Assembly: GCF_001500125.1 (NCBI RefSeq) | Contig: NZ_LQIV01000008.1 | Coordinates: forward strand, 61,362-125,361 | DNA: 64,000 nucleotides | Direction: 5' to 3' | DNA from: Mycobacterium sp. IS-1742 | GTDB taxonomy: Bacteria > Actinomycetota > Actinomycetes > Mycobacteriales > Mycobacteriaceae | Shown: positions 19,152 through 29,826 of the stretch, one piece after another | Layout of the letters: every line of letters starts with the position of its first letter | Position numbering within the stretch: position 1 is the first letter of the stretch | Made by a program: the position numbers and the translations under genes | The notes under the pieces: model-generated | What the model was told of the DNA's origin: nothing | Seen by the model: the letters and a program-made list of their open reading frames with translations, nothing else | Database searches by the model: none

Positions 19152-20429
19152 GTGGTGAGTACGCCGACCCTCGATCGGAAGCCAGCGCGCGACGCCGGCC
19201 GATGGCGCGTGCTCGCCCCCTTCGCCTTCCGCGAGTACCGGCTCCTGATGGCCGCGGTCTCGCTGTCGATCTTCGCCGAAGGCATCTGGACGGTCGTGAT
19301 GGCGCTGCAGGTCATCGCGCTCGACAACGATCCTGCGGCGCTGTCGCTGGTCGCCACATGTCTCGGCGTCGGCCTGGTGGCGTTCGTCCTCGTCGGTGGA
19401 ATCGCCGCGGACCGGTTCGATCGGCGCGCCATCATCATCGTCGTCGAAGCGGTGAACTTCCTGGCGGTCGGCGTCGTCGCCGCTCTGGGAATGGTTGGCG
19501 CCCTGCGTATCTGGCACCTCGCCGTCGCGGCGGCCGTCCTCGGTGTCGCGGCCGCGTTCTTCTTCCCCGCCTACAGCGCCATCCTGCCCCGCATCCTGCC
19601 CGCCGATCAGCTGCTGGCCGCCAACGGCGTCGAGGGTGTGGTGCGCCCGGTGTTCCAGCGGTCCGTGGGGCCCGCGGTGGCCGGCATGGTGGTCGGCGCA
19701 ACGCTGCCGTCGGTCGGGGCGGTCGTGGTCGCGGCGCTGTTCGGCCTCGGCCTCCTGCTGTTGGTCGCCACCCGTCCGGCGCACGCCCCGCAGGAGGCCG
19801 CGCGAACCCGCGCCCTCCACGACCTGCGCGACGGGTTCCGGTTCATGCTGCGCACGCCGTGGCTGTTGTCGACGCTGTTGTTCGCCAGCATGTTCGTGCT
19901 GGTGGTGCTGGGCCCGATCGAGGTGCTGCTGCCGTTCATCGCCCAGCAACGGTTCGCCGACGGAGCCCGCGCCTACGGTTTCATCCTCGCGTTCTTCGGT
20001 GTGGGCAGTGCGCTCGGCGCCCTGGCCGTCTCGTCGGTGCGGATGCCGCGGCGCTACCTCACGGTGATGATGACGATGTGGGGTGCGGGTTCGATCCCGC
20101 TCGTCGTCGTCGGCACGACATCGTCGTTCCCGCTGATGGCCGCCGCCACTTTCGTGATCGGGGTGACCGACGGCGCCGGCATGGTCATCTGGGGGACGCT
20201 GCTGCAGCGGCGCGTGCCGACCGACATGCTCGGCCGGGTGTCGAGCCTGGACTTCTTCGTCTCGCTGGCGTTCATGCCGGTGTCGTTCGCGATCGTCGGC
20301 CCGCTGTCGAAGGTGATCTCGATGGAGACCATCTTCGTGGTGGCCGGCCTCGCCCCGGCCCTGCTGGCGGCGGTCGCGCTGACGGCGGCGCGGATGCCGC
20401 GCGACGAGTTGGCTAATCCGCTGCGTTAG
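19152..20429 (+). CDS. MFS transporter (MFS_3 / DHA3 type)
   Basis: Major facilitator of 425 aa, about 12 helices. FAFREYRLLMAAVSLSIFAEG at the first helix and GGIAADRFDRRAII at the loop 2-3 motif are typical of the MFS_3 group that includes enterobactin exporter-like and macrolide efflux proteins. Two GTG codons in tandem (19152, 19155) are equally good starts. It stands alone on the plus strand 71 nt after the crotonase gene and ends with a 4-nt convergent overlap with the protease gene. Substrate unknown. Confidence 0.87.
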   Translation: MVSTPTLDRKPARDAGRWRVLAPFAFREYRLLMAAVSLSIFAEGIWTVVMALQVIALDNDPAALSLVATCLGVGLVAFVLVGGIAADRFDRRAIIIVVEAVNFLAVGVVAALGMVGALRIWHLAVAAAVLGVAAAFFFPAYSAILPRILPADQLLAANGVEGVVRPVFQRSVGPAVAGMVVGATLPSVGAVVVAALFGLGLLLLVATRPAHAPQEAARTRALHDLRDGFRFMLRTPWLLSTLLFASMFVLVVLGPIEVLLPFIAQQRFADGARAYGFILAFFGVGSALGALAVSSVRMPRRYLTVMMTMWGAGSIPLVVVGTTSSFPLMAAATFVIGVTDGAGMVIWGTLLQRRVPTDMLGRVSSLDFFVSLAFMPVSFAIVGPLSKVISMETIFVVAGLAPALLAAVALTAARMPRDELANPLR

Positions 20430-21187
20430 ACGCCGAAGATCGGGGGCAGTGCCAGCACCATGACCAGACCCCAGAAGAAGTGGGTGAGCATGGGGGCGAG
20501 CACTCCCCCGGTCGCGCGGCGTTCGAGGGCGCACACGGTGCCGAGCACGATCGCGGCGATGGCCAGCATGAAGTTCTGGGTGCTCACGCCGGTGACGACC
20601 ACATAGATGGCCGTGGACCAGAGCACCGCCCACCAGCCGTTCCAGCGGTTGCCCAGCGAGGTGTACAGCGCGCCCCGGAAGAACAGTTCCTCGGCCAGAC
20701 CGTTGACGACGGTGATGATGACGACCAGCCACAGCGCGCCCACGTTGGCGTGTTCGAGCACCCGCACGGCGTACTCCCGCATCAGCGGGATCTCCCGGGC
20801 CACCAGCCCGGCGAGCAGAAACGCGCCGCCGAGGGCCAGTCCGACGGCGGTGCCGGTGATCACCGGCCGTTGGTTGCGGCTGCGAAAACAGATGCGGCCC
20901 AGATGAAGTGGGCCGGAGACGAAGGCGCCGAGGGTCCACCAGACGGCCAGTCCGGCGGTGAACCAGTAGAAGTCGGGGTCACCCGGTGGGATCGACAGCG
21001 AGTAGCCGAGCAGGCCGAACCCGATGACGACGAAGATCCCGACGATGATCCTGCGGCGGCGGATCACCGCGGGCCACTCGGCGGCCGGGGCGGCGACGCT
21101 CAGGACGACACCGCGGGCCTCCCGGAGGAAACCGGTCCGTTCGTCGCACGGCGCGGGGGTCGGTGACGACTGGTCGGTTTGGGTCAT
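20426..21187 (-). CDS. CPBP-family intramembrane metalloprotease
   Basis: Membrane protein of 253 aa with about eight helices. The Abi/CPBP signature is present: EELFFRG (EExxxR, metal-binding Glu pair), and HFFWG near the C terminus supplying the conserved His. Members process prenylated or membrane proteins or act in self-immunity; the substrate is unknown. The cytoplasmic N terminus (about 45 residues) is hydrophilic. Its ATG overlaps the stop of the upstream epimerase-like gene (ATGA), so the two form a unit. Confidence 0.9.
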   Translation of the reverse strand: MTQTDQSSPTPAPCDERTGFLREARGVVLSVAAPAAEWPAVIRRRRIIVGIFVVIGFGLLGYSLSIPPGDPDFYWFTAGLAVWWTLGAFVSGPLHLGRICFRSRNQRPVITGTAVGLALGGAFLLAGLVAREIPLMREYAVRVLEHANVGALWLVVIITVVNGLAEELFFRGALYTSLGNRWNGWWAVLWSTAIYVVVTGVSTQNFMLAIAAIVLGTVCALERRATGGVLAPMLTHFFWGLVMVLALPPIFGV

Positions 21188-22332
21188 GCCGGCTTCCCTT
21201 TCGGTACCAGGTTCACGAGGGTGTCCAGACCGGTGCGCATCGCGGCCGCCACCGGTCCGGGGACCAGGCCGAGCAGCCCGAGCGCGGGCCGGGCGATCGA
21301 CGGGGTGACGGGGCGGACCAGCCGGGTGATGCGTTCGTTGTCGCCGCCGGCCCACACCGGGTCGGTGTCGGCGAGGTGGTGCACGTCGACGAGCCTGTTG
21401 ACCGGTCGCGGACGCTGCGGGGACAGCGAGCGCCGGATCGCCTCGTCCACTCCGGTCAACCCGCCCGCCGGGTCGTCGACGAGATCCCGCAACCCGTCCT
21501 TGGACGCGGTCATCGGATGGTCGAGGCTCTCGATGAGATCGCCCGCCAGGCCGCCGGGGACCGGCAGCACCAGCCCGCTCAGCTGGGAGACCAGCGAGGT
21601 GTCGATGCCGCGCACGGGCAGCGGGGCACGTTTCCGCCCGGCCAGCCGGGCGTACTTCTGCAGCAGTTCGCCGTACGTGGTGGTCTCCGGACCGTGGATG
21701 TCGTAGGCGCCCGCGGGCACCTTCTCGGTGTCGGCGGCGGCGACCAGATAGTGCAGCGCGTCGCGGATGGAGATCGGGTCGATCGGGTTGGCCGCCCACT
21801 TCGGCATCGGCAGCACCAGGAACCGGTCGGCGACGTACCGCAGCATCTCGAACGAGGTGGACCCCGCGCCGATGATGATCGCGGCCCCCAGCCACACGAC
21901 GTCGGGCCCGTCGGGGACGGTGAGCGCCTCGGCGACCTCCGCGCGGCCCGCCAGATGCTCGGAGAGCGTCTCGTCGGTGGGGACGAAACCGCCGAGGTAG
22001 ACGATCCGGGCGACGCCGGCCTCACGAGCGGCCTCGGCGACGTTGGTGGCGGCCCGGTTGTCGGTGTCGCGGAAGTCCGGCTGGCCGATCGCGTGCACCA
22101 GGTAGTAGATGACGTCGACCGAACCCGCCTCGGCGAGCGCCTGCCTGACCGACTGCGGTTGCTGGGCGTCGAGTGCGACCGAGGTCACATCGTCGTACCA
22201 CCCGAAGGTGCGCAGCCGATCGGGCGTGCGGCTCGCCACCACCACGTCGGCTCCGGCGTCCACGAGGGCGCTGACCAGCCGCGATCCGACGTATCCGGTG
22301 GCGCCGGTGACCAGGACTCGCACATTTTTCAC
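21184..22332 (-). CDS. NAD(P)-binding epimerase-like protein
   Basis: Atypical SDR of about 382 aa. Rossmann motif VTGATGYVGSRL near the N terminus, then IYYLVHAIG, VYLGGF and WLGAAIIIGAGS; the active-site Tyr-Lys of true epimerases is not evident. The C-terminal 120 residues are a separate region ending in a probable amphipathic helix. This fits the NAD(P)H-binding DUF2867-less group of actinobacterial proteins. Start is uncertain: GTG 22332, GTG 22323 and GTG 22353 are all in frame and none has a strong ribosome site. Coupled to the CPBP protease gene. Confidence 0.8.
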   Translation of the reverse strand: MKNVRVLVTGATGYVGSRLVSALVDAGADVVVASRTPDRLRTFGWYDDVTSVALDAQQPQSVRQALAEAGSVDVIYYLVHAIGQPDFRDTDNRAATNVAEAAREAGVARIVYLGGFVPTDETLSEHLAGRAEVAEALTVPDGPDVVWLGAAIIIGAGSTSFEMLRYVADRFLVLPMPKWAANPIDPISIRDALHYLVAAADTEKVPAGAYDIHGPETTTYGELLQKYARLAGRKRAPLPVRGIDTSLVSQLSGLVLPVPGGLAGDLIESLDHPMTASKDGLRDLVDDPAGGLTGVDEAIRRSLSPQRPRPVNRLVDVHHLADTDPVWAGGDNERITRLVRPVTPSIARPALGLLGLVPGPVAAAMRTGLDTLVNLVPKGKPA

Positions 22333-22400
22333 CGTAGGTAGGTACCCGGGCACACCGGATGGGAACCGTCGTGACGCCGTTTGCTACGCCACATTCGCCG

Positions 22401-22919
22401 TCACGGCCGGCGGTGCATGTCCACCAGATGCTGGTAGAGCAGCGCGTTCGTACGGTTGCCGTCGACCTCCTGCTCGCTCAGTTCACGGCGGACCTTGCCG
22501 GGCACCCCGGCGATCAGCGAACCGGGCGGGACCTCGACGCCCTGGGCGACCACCGCTCCGGCGGCGACCAACGAGCCGCGACCGATCCGGGCCCCGTTGA
22601 GGACCACCGCACCCATGCCGATCAGGCAGTCGTCCTCGATCGTGCAGCCGTGCAGCACGGCATTGTGCCCGACGCTGACGTTGGCGCCGATGGCGGCGGG
22701 GAAGCCCGGGTCCACGTGCACGGTCACGCCGTCCTGGATGTTGCTGCCCGCACCCACCTCGATGGGCTCGGCCTCGGCCCGCAGGGTGGCGCCGTACCAG
22801 ACGCTGGCCTTCGCGGACAGAGTCACCCGACCGATCACGGCGGCGTTCGGCGCCACCCACGCGGTGTCGTGCAGATCAGGTGCGTGCTCGCCCAGGGCGA
22901 CAATCAGCGGTTCCGGCAT
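22401..22919 (-). CDS. gamma-carbonic anhydrase-like hexapeptide-repeat protein
   Basis: Left-handed beta-helix protein of 172 aa. Hexapeptide repeats run from VAPNAAVIGRVTL to GRGSLVAAGAVV. The three zinc His of gamma-class anhydrases are at VTVHVD and VGHNAVLHG, as in YrdA/CaiE-like proteins, so a trimer with metal at subunit interfaces is expected. Length and sequence resemble Rv3525c from memory. The ATG at 22919 is chosen over an 18-codon extension with poor coding character. Enzyme activity in such proteins is often weak or unproved. Confidence 0.9.
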   Translation of the reverse strand: MPEPLIVALGEHAPDLHDTAWVAPNAAVIGRVTLSAKASVWYGATLRAEAEPIEVGAGSNIQDGVTVHVDPGFPAAIGANVSVGHNAVLHGCTIEDDCLIGMGAVVLNGARIGRGSLVAAGAVVAQGVEVPPGSLIAGVPGKVRRELSEQEVDGNRTNALLYQHLVDMHRRP

Positions 22920-23127
22920 GGCGTCATCGTAGGCGGCCCCCGCGAGTGTGAGACAACCAACGTAACAAACCACATCGCCGCAGGCCAGACCCCTTCATGC
23001 CGCCGCGGAGGCCCGGGACGAGTTGGCCGTGACCAATTCGTGCCCTTACGATCCGAAGCGGCGCCGCATAGGTAGCCGGCCCGACGCCGCCCATCGGCAG
23101 GCGTCCTGACGAGCTGAGGAGCCGATC

Positions 23128-23868
23128 GTGAACACCCGTACCAGGACACTGGGCGCCGCTGTGGGCGTCGCCGCCATCGCCGTGTCCCTGCCCCTCTCGG
23201 CGACTGCATACGCCCAACCGGCGGAACCGTCGTCGGTGGAGACCCCGCTGCCCAACCTCGAGGGCGACTGCGATCCGTTCCGGGCCGCCGTGCCGACCTG
23301 GAAGAACTTCATCAACCAGCCGGTGAGCCAGGTGCTCTCTCAGATCCCGGACATCAGCACCTTCAGCGCCGCGATCTCCGGCGGACTCAACCCCGCCGTC
23401 AACGTCGCCTCCGTGCTCGACAACGGCCCGTACGTGGTGTTCGCGCCGACCGACGAGGCGTTCGCGAAGCTGCCGCCGCAGCAGCTCGAGGCGCTCAAGG
23501 CCAACCCGGCGGCGCTGACCGACCTGGACTACTACCACGTCTTCCTCGGCCTTCTCGGGCCCGCCGACGTCAAGGGGCAGCGCGCCACCCAGCAGGGCGC
23601 CGAGATCAAGGTCGTGGGCACCAACGGCGACATCAAGGTCAACGACACCGCCAAGGTGATCTGCGGCGGCATCCCGGCCGCCAACGCCCGCATCTACCTG
23701 ATCGACACCGTGCTCGATCCGGCCGCGGCGCCCGAGGCCCTCACCCCGTCGGGCACCTCGCCCGCGTCGTCGGGCTCCGCCGAGTCGGCGGACTCGGCAC
23801 CGCTGCCGGCCGAGGCGACCCCGGCCGCGGCGGCGGACATCCCGGCCGCGGACGCTCCGATCGGCTGA
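23128..23868 (+). CDS. secreted fasciclin (FAS1) domain protein
   Basis: Exported protein of 246 aa. A signal peptide (about residues 1-30, cleavage probably after ATAYA) is followed by one FAS1 domain (about 60-200) with the H1 motif VVFAPTDEAFAKLP and an H2-like YYHVFLG segment, as in MPT70/MPT83. The last 45 residues are Ala/Ser/Pro-rich and low in complexity, a likely extended cell-wall linker. No lipobox Cys, so it is secreted rather than lipid-anchored. GTG start with GAGGAG 5-10 nt upstream. Role probably adhesion or envelope organisation. Confidence 0.9.
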   Translation: MNTRTRTLGAAVGVAAIAVSLPLSATAYAQPAEPSSVETPLPNLEGDCDPFRAAVPTWKNFINQPVSQVLSQIPDISTFSAAISGGLNPAVNVASVLDNGPYVVFAPTDEAFAKLPPQQLEALKANPAALTDLDYYHVFLGLLGPADVKGQRATQQGAEIKVVGTNGDIKVNDTAKVICGGIPAANARIYLIDTVLDPAAAPEALTPSGTSPASSGSAESADSAPLPAEATPAAAADIPAADAPIG

Positions 23869-23881
23869 CACCCGAGTCGCG

Positions 23882-23935
23882 ACCAGACACAGAATCGCCC
23901 CCTTTCCGAGGAAAGGGGGCGATTCTGTGTCTGGT
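23882..23935. terminator. 26-bp perfect inverted repeat between convergent genes
   Basis: Two perfectly complementary 26-base arms (23882-23907 and 23910-23935) flank a 2-base centre. The hairpin starts 13 nt after the fasciclin gene stop and ends 44 nt before the dehydrogenase gene stop, so it can end both converging transcripts. The stem is much longer than ordinary terminators and has no flanking T run on the plus strand. Confidence 0.65.
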
Positions 23936-23979
23936 GGCGGGCTCAGACGCCGACTCAGACGCCACGTCGGCGAGCCGAC

Positions 23980-25122
23980 TCAAACACCCAAGTCGCGGCC
24001 GATGATCTCCTTCATGATCTCGGTGGTGCCACCGAAGATCGTCTGGATGCGACCGTCGACGTAGGCCCGCGCCACGCGGTACTCGAGCATGTAGCCGTAG
24101 CCGCCGTGCAGCTGCACGCACTGGTCGACGACCTTCTTGGCGACCTCGGTGGCCCACCACTTGGCCTTGGCCGCCTCGACCGCGGTCAGCTCACCGTCGA
24201 CCACACCCTGCAGGCAGCGGTCGATGTAGTTCTCGGTGACCTCGAGTTCGGTCTCCATCTCGGCGAGCAGGAAGCGGTTGTGCTGGAAGCTGCCGATCGG
24301 CTGGCCGAAGGCCTTGCGGTCCTTGGTGTACTGCAGGGTCTCGTCGAACACCGCGCGCGCCCCGGCGATCGCCGAGATCGCGATCGAGAGCCGCTCCGAG
24401 GGCAGGTTGGTCATCAGGTGGTAGAAGCCGCGACCCTCCTTGCCGAGCAGGTTGGCGCTGGGCACCCGCACGTTCTCGAAGTGCAGTTCGGAGGTGTCCT
24501 GGCTGTGCAGGCCCATCTTGTCGAGCTTGCGGCCGCGGGTGAAGCCCTCCATGTCGCGCTCGACCACGAACAGCGAGAAGCCCTTGTGCCCGGCCTCCGG
24601 ATCGGTGCGGGCGACCACGACACACAGGTCGCAGTTGATACCCGACGAGATGAAGGTCTTGGAGCCGTTGATGATCCAGTCGTCACCGTCACGCACCGCG
24701 GAGGTGCGGATGCCGGCGAGGTCGCTGCCTGCGCCGGGTTCGGTCATCGCGACCGCGATGATCGTCTCGCCGCTGGTGATGCCGGGCAGCCAGCGCTTCT
24801 TTTGCTCGTCGTTGGTCAGGTCCTTGAAGTACGGCCCGACGACGTCGTTGTGCAGGCTCAGCGCGGGTCCGTGCACACCGGCCTTGGCGATCTCCTCGTC
24901 GATGATCGCGTTGAACCGGAAGTCGTCCGAACCGCCGCCGCCGTACTCCTCGGGCATGTTGAACCCGATGAGCCCGTACTTGCCCGCCGCGGTGTACGCC
25001 GACCGGTCCACGATGCGCTCGGTCTCCCACTTCTCGTGGTGCGGGACGAGCTCACGCTCGATGTACTCCTTGACGGTCTCGCGGAACGCCTCGTGCTCGG
25101 CGTCGTAGATCGTTCGCTTCAT
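23980..25122 (-). CDS. acyl-CoA dehydrogenase (LCAD/IVD type)
   Basis: FAD enzyme of 380 aa that makes the alpha-beta double bond in acyl-CoAs. Seen: AMTEPGAGSDLAGI (FAD/substrate), and KTFISSGINCDLC. The usual catalytic Glu near the C terminus is Gly here (IFGGTTEIMKEI), while a Glu sits in LPSERLSIA; this swap is the long-chain/isovaleryl-type arrangement, so the enzyme should be active on long or branched substrates. Last gene of the thiolase-crotonase-dehydrogenase unit (19-nt gap); GGGGA precedes the ATG by about 7 nt. Confidence 0.92.
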   Translation of the reverse strand: MKRTIYDAEHEAFRETVKEYIERELVPHHEKWETERIVDRSAYTAAGKYGLIGFNMPEEYGGGGSDDFRFNAIIDEEIAKAGVHGPALSLHNDVVGPYFKDLTNDEQKKRWLPGITSGETIIAVAMTEPGAGSDLAGIRTSAVRDGDDWIINGSKTFISSGINCDLCVVVARTDPEAGHKGFSLFVVERDMEGFTRGRKLDKMGLHSQDTSELHFENVRVPSANLLGKEGRGFYHLMTNLPSERLSIAISAIAGARAVFDETLQYTKDRKAFGQPIGSFQHNRFLLAEMETELEVTENYIDRCLQGVVDGELTAVEAAKAKWWATEVAKKVVDQCVQLHGGYGYMLEYRVARAYVDGRIQTIFGGTTEIMKEIIGRDLGV

Positions 25123-25141
25123 CGTTGATTCCCCACTTCGC

Positions 25142-25944
25142 TTACTGTGCCTTCCATACGGGTTGACGCTTCTCGGCGAAGGCCAGCGGCCCCTCCTTGG
25201 CGTCCTCTGACTTGAGCACCGCGCGCATCTCCTGCGCGGTGCGGGCCCATGACGGTTCCTCACCGGCGATCACGCCGCCCTCGGCGCCGTAGGCCACCCG
25301 CTTGCTCGCCCACACCGCGAGCGGCGCGTTGACGGTGATGCGCTCGGCCAGCGCGAGCGCCGCGTCCAGCACGGTGCCGTCGGGTACGACCTGGTTGATC
25401 AAGCCCCACCGCAGCGCGTCGGCCGAGGTCATCGGCTCACCGGTGAAGATCATCTCCATCGCGACCTTGCGCGGCAGGTGGTCGACGATGCGGAAGACTC
25501 CGCCCGCCGCGGCCATCAGACCCCGCTTGACCTCGGGCAGACCGAATTTCGCCCGTTCCTCGGCCACCACCAGATCGCTGGCCAGCGCCAGTTCCGAACC
25601 ACCACCGAGCGCGGTGCCGTTCACGGCGGCGATCGTCGGCTTGTCGATGAAGTGGTGGACATAGCCGGCGAATCCCCATTCCGGATGCTCGGAGTGGTAG
25701 AGACTCTCGCGGCGGTAGATCGCCTTGAGATCCGCACCCGCACAGAAGGACTGACCGTTGCCGGTCAGCACCACCGCGCGCACCTCGGGATCGTCCTGCG
25801 CCTGCTGCAGCGCATCGCCGACCGCCGTGCTCACCGCACCGTTGACGGCGTTACGCGCCTCGGGCCGGTTGAGTGTGATGATCAGGACGTTCCCCCGCCG
25901 CTCGGTCAGAGCGGCGGGCGCCTGTGTCGTCTCGGTCGTTTCGG

Positions 25945-25948
<4 letters not shown>
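25142..25948 (-). CDS. enoyl-CoA hydratase (crotonase)
   Basis: Crotonase of 268 aa that hydrates 2-enoyl-CoA. Oxyanion hole at SFCAGADLKAI and NGTALGGGSELALASD, and a catalytic-type Glu in FGLPEVKRGLMAAAGG. The C terminus AFAEKRQPVWKAQ is typical of bacterial EchA proteins with this substrate pocket. The N terminus is Thr/Glu-rich. GTG start overlaps the thiolase stop by 4 nt. Length equals M. tuberculosis EchA11 (from memory), but orthology is not claimed. Works between the dehydrogenase and thiolase of the same unit. Confidence 0.9.
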
Positions 25949-27102
<1,154 letters not shown>

Positions 27103-27163
27103 GACACTTCTCCTTCGAAGTCGGATATCGATCCACACGCTTGGACACGACGGTAGAGGACAA

Positions 27164-27233
27164 GGTTTACTAGGTCAACCTACTGGTTGGTGGGGTCGGC
27201 CTGCCGCTGTACGCCCTGTCCAGATGGTTTACT
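27164..27233. promoter_or_regulatory. repeats in the thiolase/FadR-type regulator intergenic region
   Basis: The 8-mer GGTTTACT occurs at 27164-27171 and 27226-27233. Adjoining the first copy is the inverted repeat TAGGT-CA-ACCTA (27171-27182). The region separates the divergent thiolase operon and GntR/FCD regulator gene, so these are candidate operator elements. No match to a specific published operator is claimed. Confidence 0.35.
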
Positions 27234-27284
27234 GAGTTGTATAGCTGGCCCGTCGGCCGGCGTGGCGCGGACCCGGGAGATCAG

Positions 27285-28070
27285 GTGGCTCGAACGACAC
27301 CGCTGGCCCCCATGATCGGGGCGAGCCCTTCGACGACCGCTGTGCGCTCTCCGAAGACGGCGGAGCTGGTCGCAGGCACCCTGCGCCGCATGGTCGTCGA
27401 CGGCAAGCTCAAGGAGGGCGACTTCCTGCCCAACGAGGCCGAGTTGATGGCCCACTTCGGCGTGAGCAGGCCGACTCTGCGCGAGGCGGTGCGGGTGCTC
27501 GAATCCGAGCGCCTCGTGGAGGTCCGGCGCGGTTCGCGCACCGGCGCCCGGGTACGGGTGCCCGGTCCGGAGATCGTCGCGCGCCCGGCCGGGCTGCTGC
27601 TGGAGTTGTCCGGTGCGACGATCGCCGACGTGATGACCGCCCGTTCCGGCATCGAACCGATGGCCGTCCGGCTGCTCACCGAATCAGGCGACACCGCCGC
27701 CTTCGACGAACTCGAGCGGACGCTCGACGAGCACGTCGCGCACAGCTGGCAGTCCGGACGGCTGGCCGAGACGACCGGCGACTTCCACCGCCGCATGGTC
27801 GAGCTGTCCGGCAACGCCACGCTGACCATCATGGCGGGCATGCTCCACGAGATCACGGTGCGCCACACGGCGTTCGCGATGAAGGAGAGCAACCCACCGT
27901 CGAAGGCGGACTACGAGAAGCTGATGCGCTCCTACCGCAGGCTGCTGCAGCTGATGCGGTCCGGTGACGGCGCGGCGGCCGAGGCGCACTGGCGCAAACA
28001 CCTCGACACCGCACGCGCGCTGCTGCTCCAGGGTCTGGAGACGGTCAAGGTCCGCGACGTCATGGGCTGA
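27285..28070 (+). CDS. GntR/FadR-family regulator (FCD domain)
   Basis: Transcription factor of 261 aa. Winged helix at about residues 25-85 (LKEGDFLPNEAELMAHFGVS and RPTLREAVRVLES) and an all-helical FCD effector domain (about 105-255) with metal-type residues in DFHRRMVEL and the His of HWRKHLD. GTG 27285 is chosen for GGGAGA upstream; TTG 27237 is also in frame. Divergent from the beta-oxidation operon, so it probably represses that operon and itself until an acyl-CoA or related acid binds. 11-nt convergent overlap with the next gene. Confidence 0.9.
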   Translation: MARTTPLAPMIGASPSTTAVRSPKTAELVAGTLRRMVVDGKLKEGDFLPNEAELMAHFGVSRPTLREAVRVLESERLVEVRRGSRTGARVRVPGPEIVARPAGLLLELSGATIADVMTARSGIEPMAVRLLTESGDTAAFDELERTLDEHVAHSWQSGRLAETTGDFHRRMVELSGNATLTIMAGMLHEITVRHTAFAMKESNPPSKADYEKLMRSYRRLLQLMRSGDGAAAEAHWRKHLDTARALLLQGLETVKVRDVMG

Positions 28071-29817
28071 GCGGTGTCGCCTCGGCGTCCTCCCGCCACG
28101 TCACGTGCACCGGGATGTCGTCGGACCACGGCTGTCCGGTCACCATGTCGGACACGTTGACGTAGCCGCGCTCGAATTCCCCGGTGGCGGCGTCGACCAG
28201 GCGGTACTCCTGACGCTGCCGGTGGATGGGTTGTGCGTCGAGCAGGATGACGCGCACCTCTCCGGGTTCGAAGTGACAGCGCTTGTGCATGGCCGCGATC
28301 AACTGCTCGTTGTGCATGTGGCCGTCGCCGAAGTTCCAGCCGACCGCGGTGCTGCACAACCGTTCGCCCTCGGTGATGACGTAGTCGTCCTGGTTGCGGC
28401 CGGCCAGCGCGTTGTGCACCAGCGTCAGCAACGCCTTGCCGTGAGAGTTGAAGCCGCGGAACGCATATCCCTTGTAGAGATAGATCATCGCCTGTTCCGG
28501 GCTGCCGTAGACCTTCTCCAGCTGGGAGGCGGGCATGCTGGCGATGGCCACGAGGCCGCGCTCGATCTTCTCGTTCGCCGACGGTTTGATGCACCACCAC
28601 GACGTGTCCCAGTTACCCGCGTAGTACCGCATCCCGGGTAGGAACGAGATCTTGCGGGGGAACAGGTTGCCGAGCGCCACGGTGAGCGCCAACACGGCGA
28701 ACAACACCACGGGCAGCGGCGTGCTCAGCTCGGACAGGCCGAGTTCGGCGTGGCCGACGAACAACGTGACCACACAGAACATCATGAAGACGTTCCACTC
28801 CAGCGGCACGCCCATCGGAATCGCCGACAGGATGCCGAAGTGGAAGACCAGCATCACGAACGCGGCGATCGCCGTCGGCCAGCCGCCGTGGCTGAACAGC
28901 AACACCAGGGGGACCAACATCTCGATCGCGGTGCTGAAGTGGGCGATCACCCTCGAGATCCGGCCGGGCCGCAGGTCGTCGGGGAACTTCTCGAAGAACG
29001 CGCGCTTCAACCGCTTCGTCCGGATCAGCGGGTTGTTCGACATCATCGTCGAGATCACGAACGGGAAGTGCTTGTTGAGTTTCGACGTCGCCGCGCCCAT
29101 CCAGATCGCGACGCAGACGAGCTTCGCCGCCAGCAGCATGTCCACGCCGTAGCCGACGAACAGGAACGCCACGGTGAACGAGCCGTAGACCTCTCCGCGC
29201 GCGGCCAGGAAGATCACCTTGTCGCGCAGTCCGAGCACTGCCAGCAGCCCCAGGATGGTCCAGATCTGCCAGAGCGGCAGCACACCGACCGTCGTCCCCA
29301 ACGCGGGCACCGGTCCGGTGCCGTCGGAGAACAACGCGATCAACAGCACGACGAGCAGCGCCCCGTACAGCACGACGTCGACCGGGGTGCGGGTGTCGCC
29401 CTTGGTCAGCGGCACCCGGTCCGGCCACGGAGGCAGGCGGATGGTGCCGGGGCGCAGCCAGTACAGGATCGACCCCATCGGGGGGAAGAACCGGTTGTTG
29501 AGCGGACCGAACCCGCAGCCGAGGCCGACGACCTCGAACAGCATCGTGTACAGCACGACCTTCTGGAACACGATCGGTTCGGTCCACCACTGCGCCACGT
29601 CGGTGAACCCGTCGACACCGGCGGTGGCGAGCGCGAACAGATAGCCGCCGAGGATGTAGAGCAGGATCTTCACGACGTAGAACAGATGCATCACCACGGG
29701 CGTGCCGAACCCGACCTCGGCCCAATGCCGGGCCATCGGCCGGATCTTCTCCGAGCGCGTGCCCTTGCTCCATTCGGCGAAGTCGACGACGGGCATGTCG
29801 GGCTTCAGAAATCCCAT
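28060..29817 (-). CDS. DUF3556 polytopic membrane protein
   Basis: Protein of 585 aa assigned to DUF3556 on overall look (MGFLKPDMPVVDFAEWSKGT start, RHWAEVGFGTPVVMHLFYVVK). About ten membrane helices occupy residues 45-400; the last 180 residues are soluble (MYYAGNWDTSWWCIKP-like start, several His and Cys). Such genes are found across mycolic-acid actinobacteria; function is not known. A palindrome matching the KstR operator lies 10 nt before its ATG, which suggests control by the sterol-degradation regulator. Some membrane part resembles HTTM/vitamin-K-carboxylase-like bundles, but that is only an impression. Confidence 0.85.
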   Translation of the reverse strand: MGFLKPDMPVVDFAEWSKGTRSEKIRPMARHWAEVGFGTPVVMHLFYVVKILLYILGGYLFALATAGVDGFTDVAQWWTEPIVFQKVVLYTMLFEVVGLGCGFGPLNNRFFPPMGSILYWLRPGTIRLPPWPDRVPLTKGDTRTPVDVVLYGALLVVLLIALFSDGTGPVPALGTTVGVLPLWQIWTILGLLAVLGLRDKVIFLAARGEVYGSFTVAFLFVGYGVDMLLAAKLVCVAIWMGAATSKLNKHFPFVISTMMSNNPLIRTKRLKRAFFEKFPDDLRPGRISRVIAHFSTAIEMLVPLVLLFSHGGWPTAIAAFVMLVFHFGILSAIPMGVPLEWNVFMMFCVVTLFVGHAELGLSELSTPLPVVLFAVLALTVALGNLFPRKISFLPGMRYYAGNWDTSWWCIKPSANEKIERGLVAIASMPASQLEKVYGSPEQAMIYLYKGYAFRGFNSHGKALLTLVHNALAGRNQDDYVITEGERLCSTAVGWNFGDGHMHNEQLIAAMHKRCHFEPGEVRVILLDAQPIHRQRQEYRLVDAATGEFERGYVNVSDMVTGQPWSDDIPVHVTWREDAEATPLSP

Positions 29818-29826
29818 GCCCCAAAG

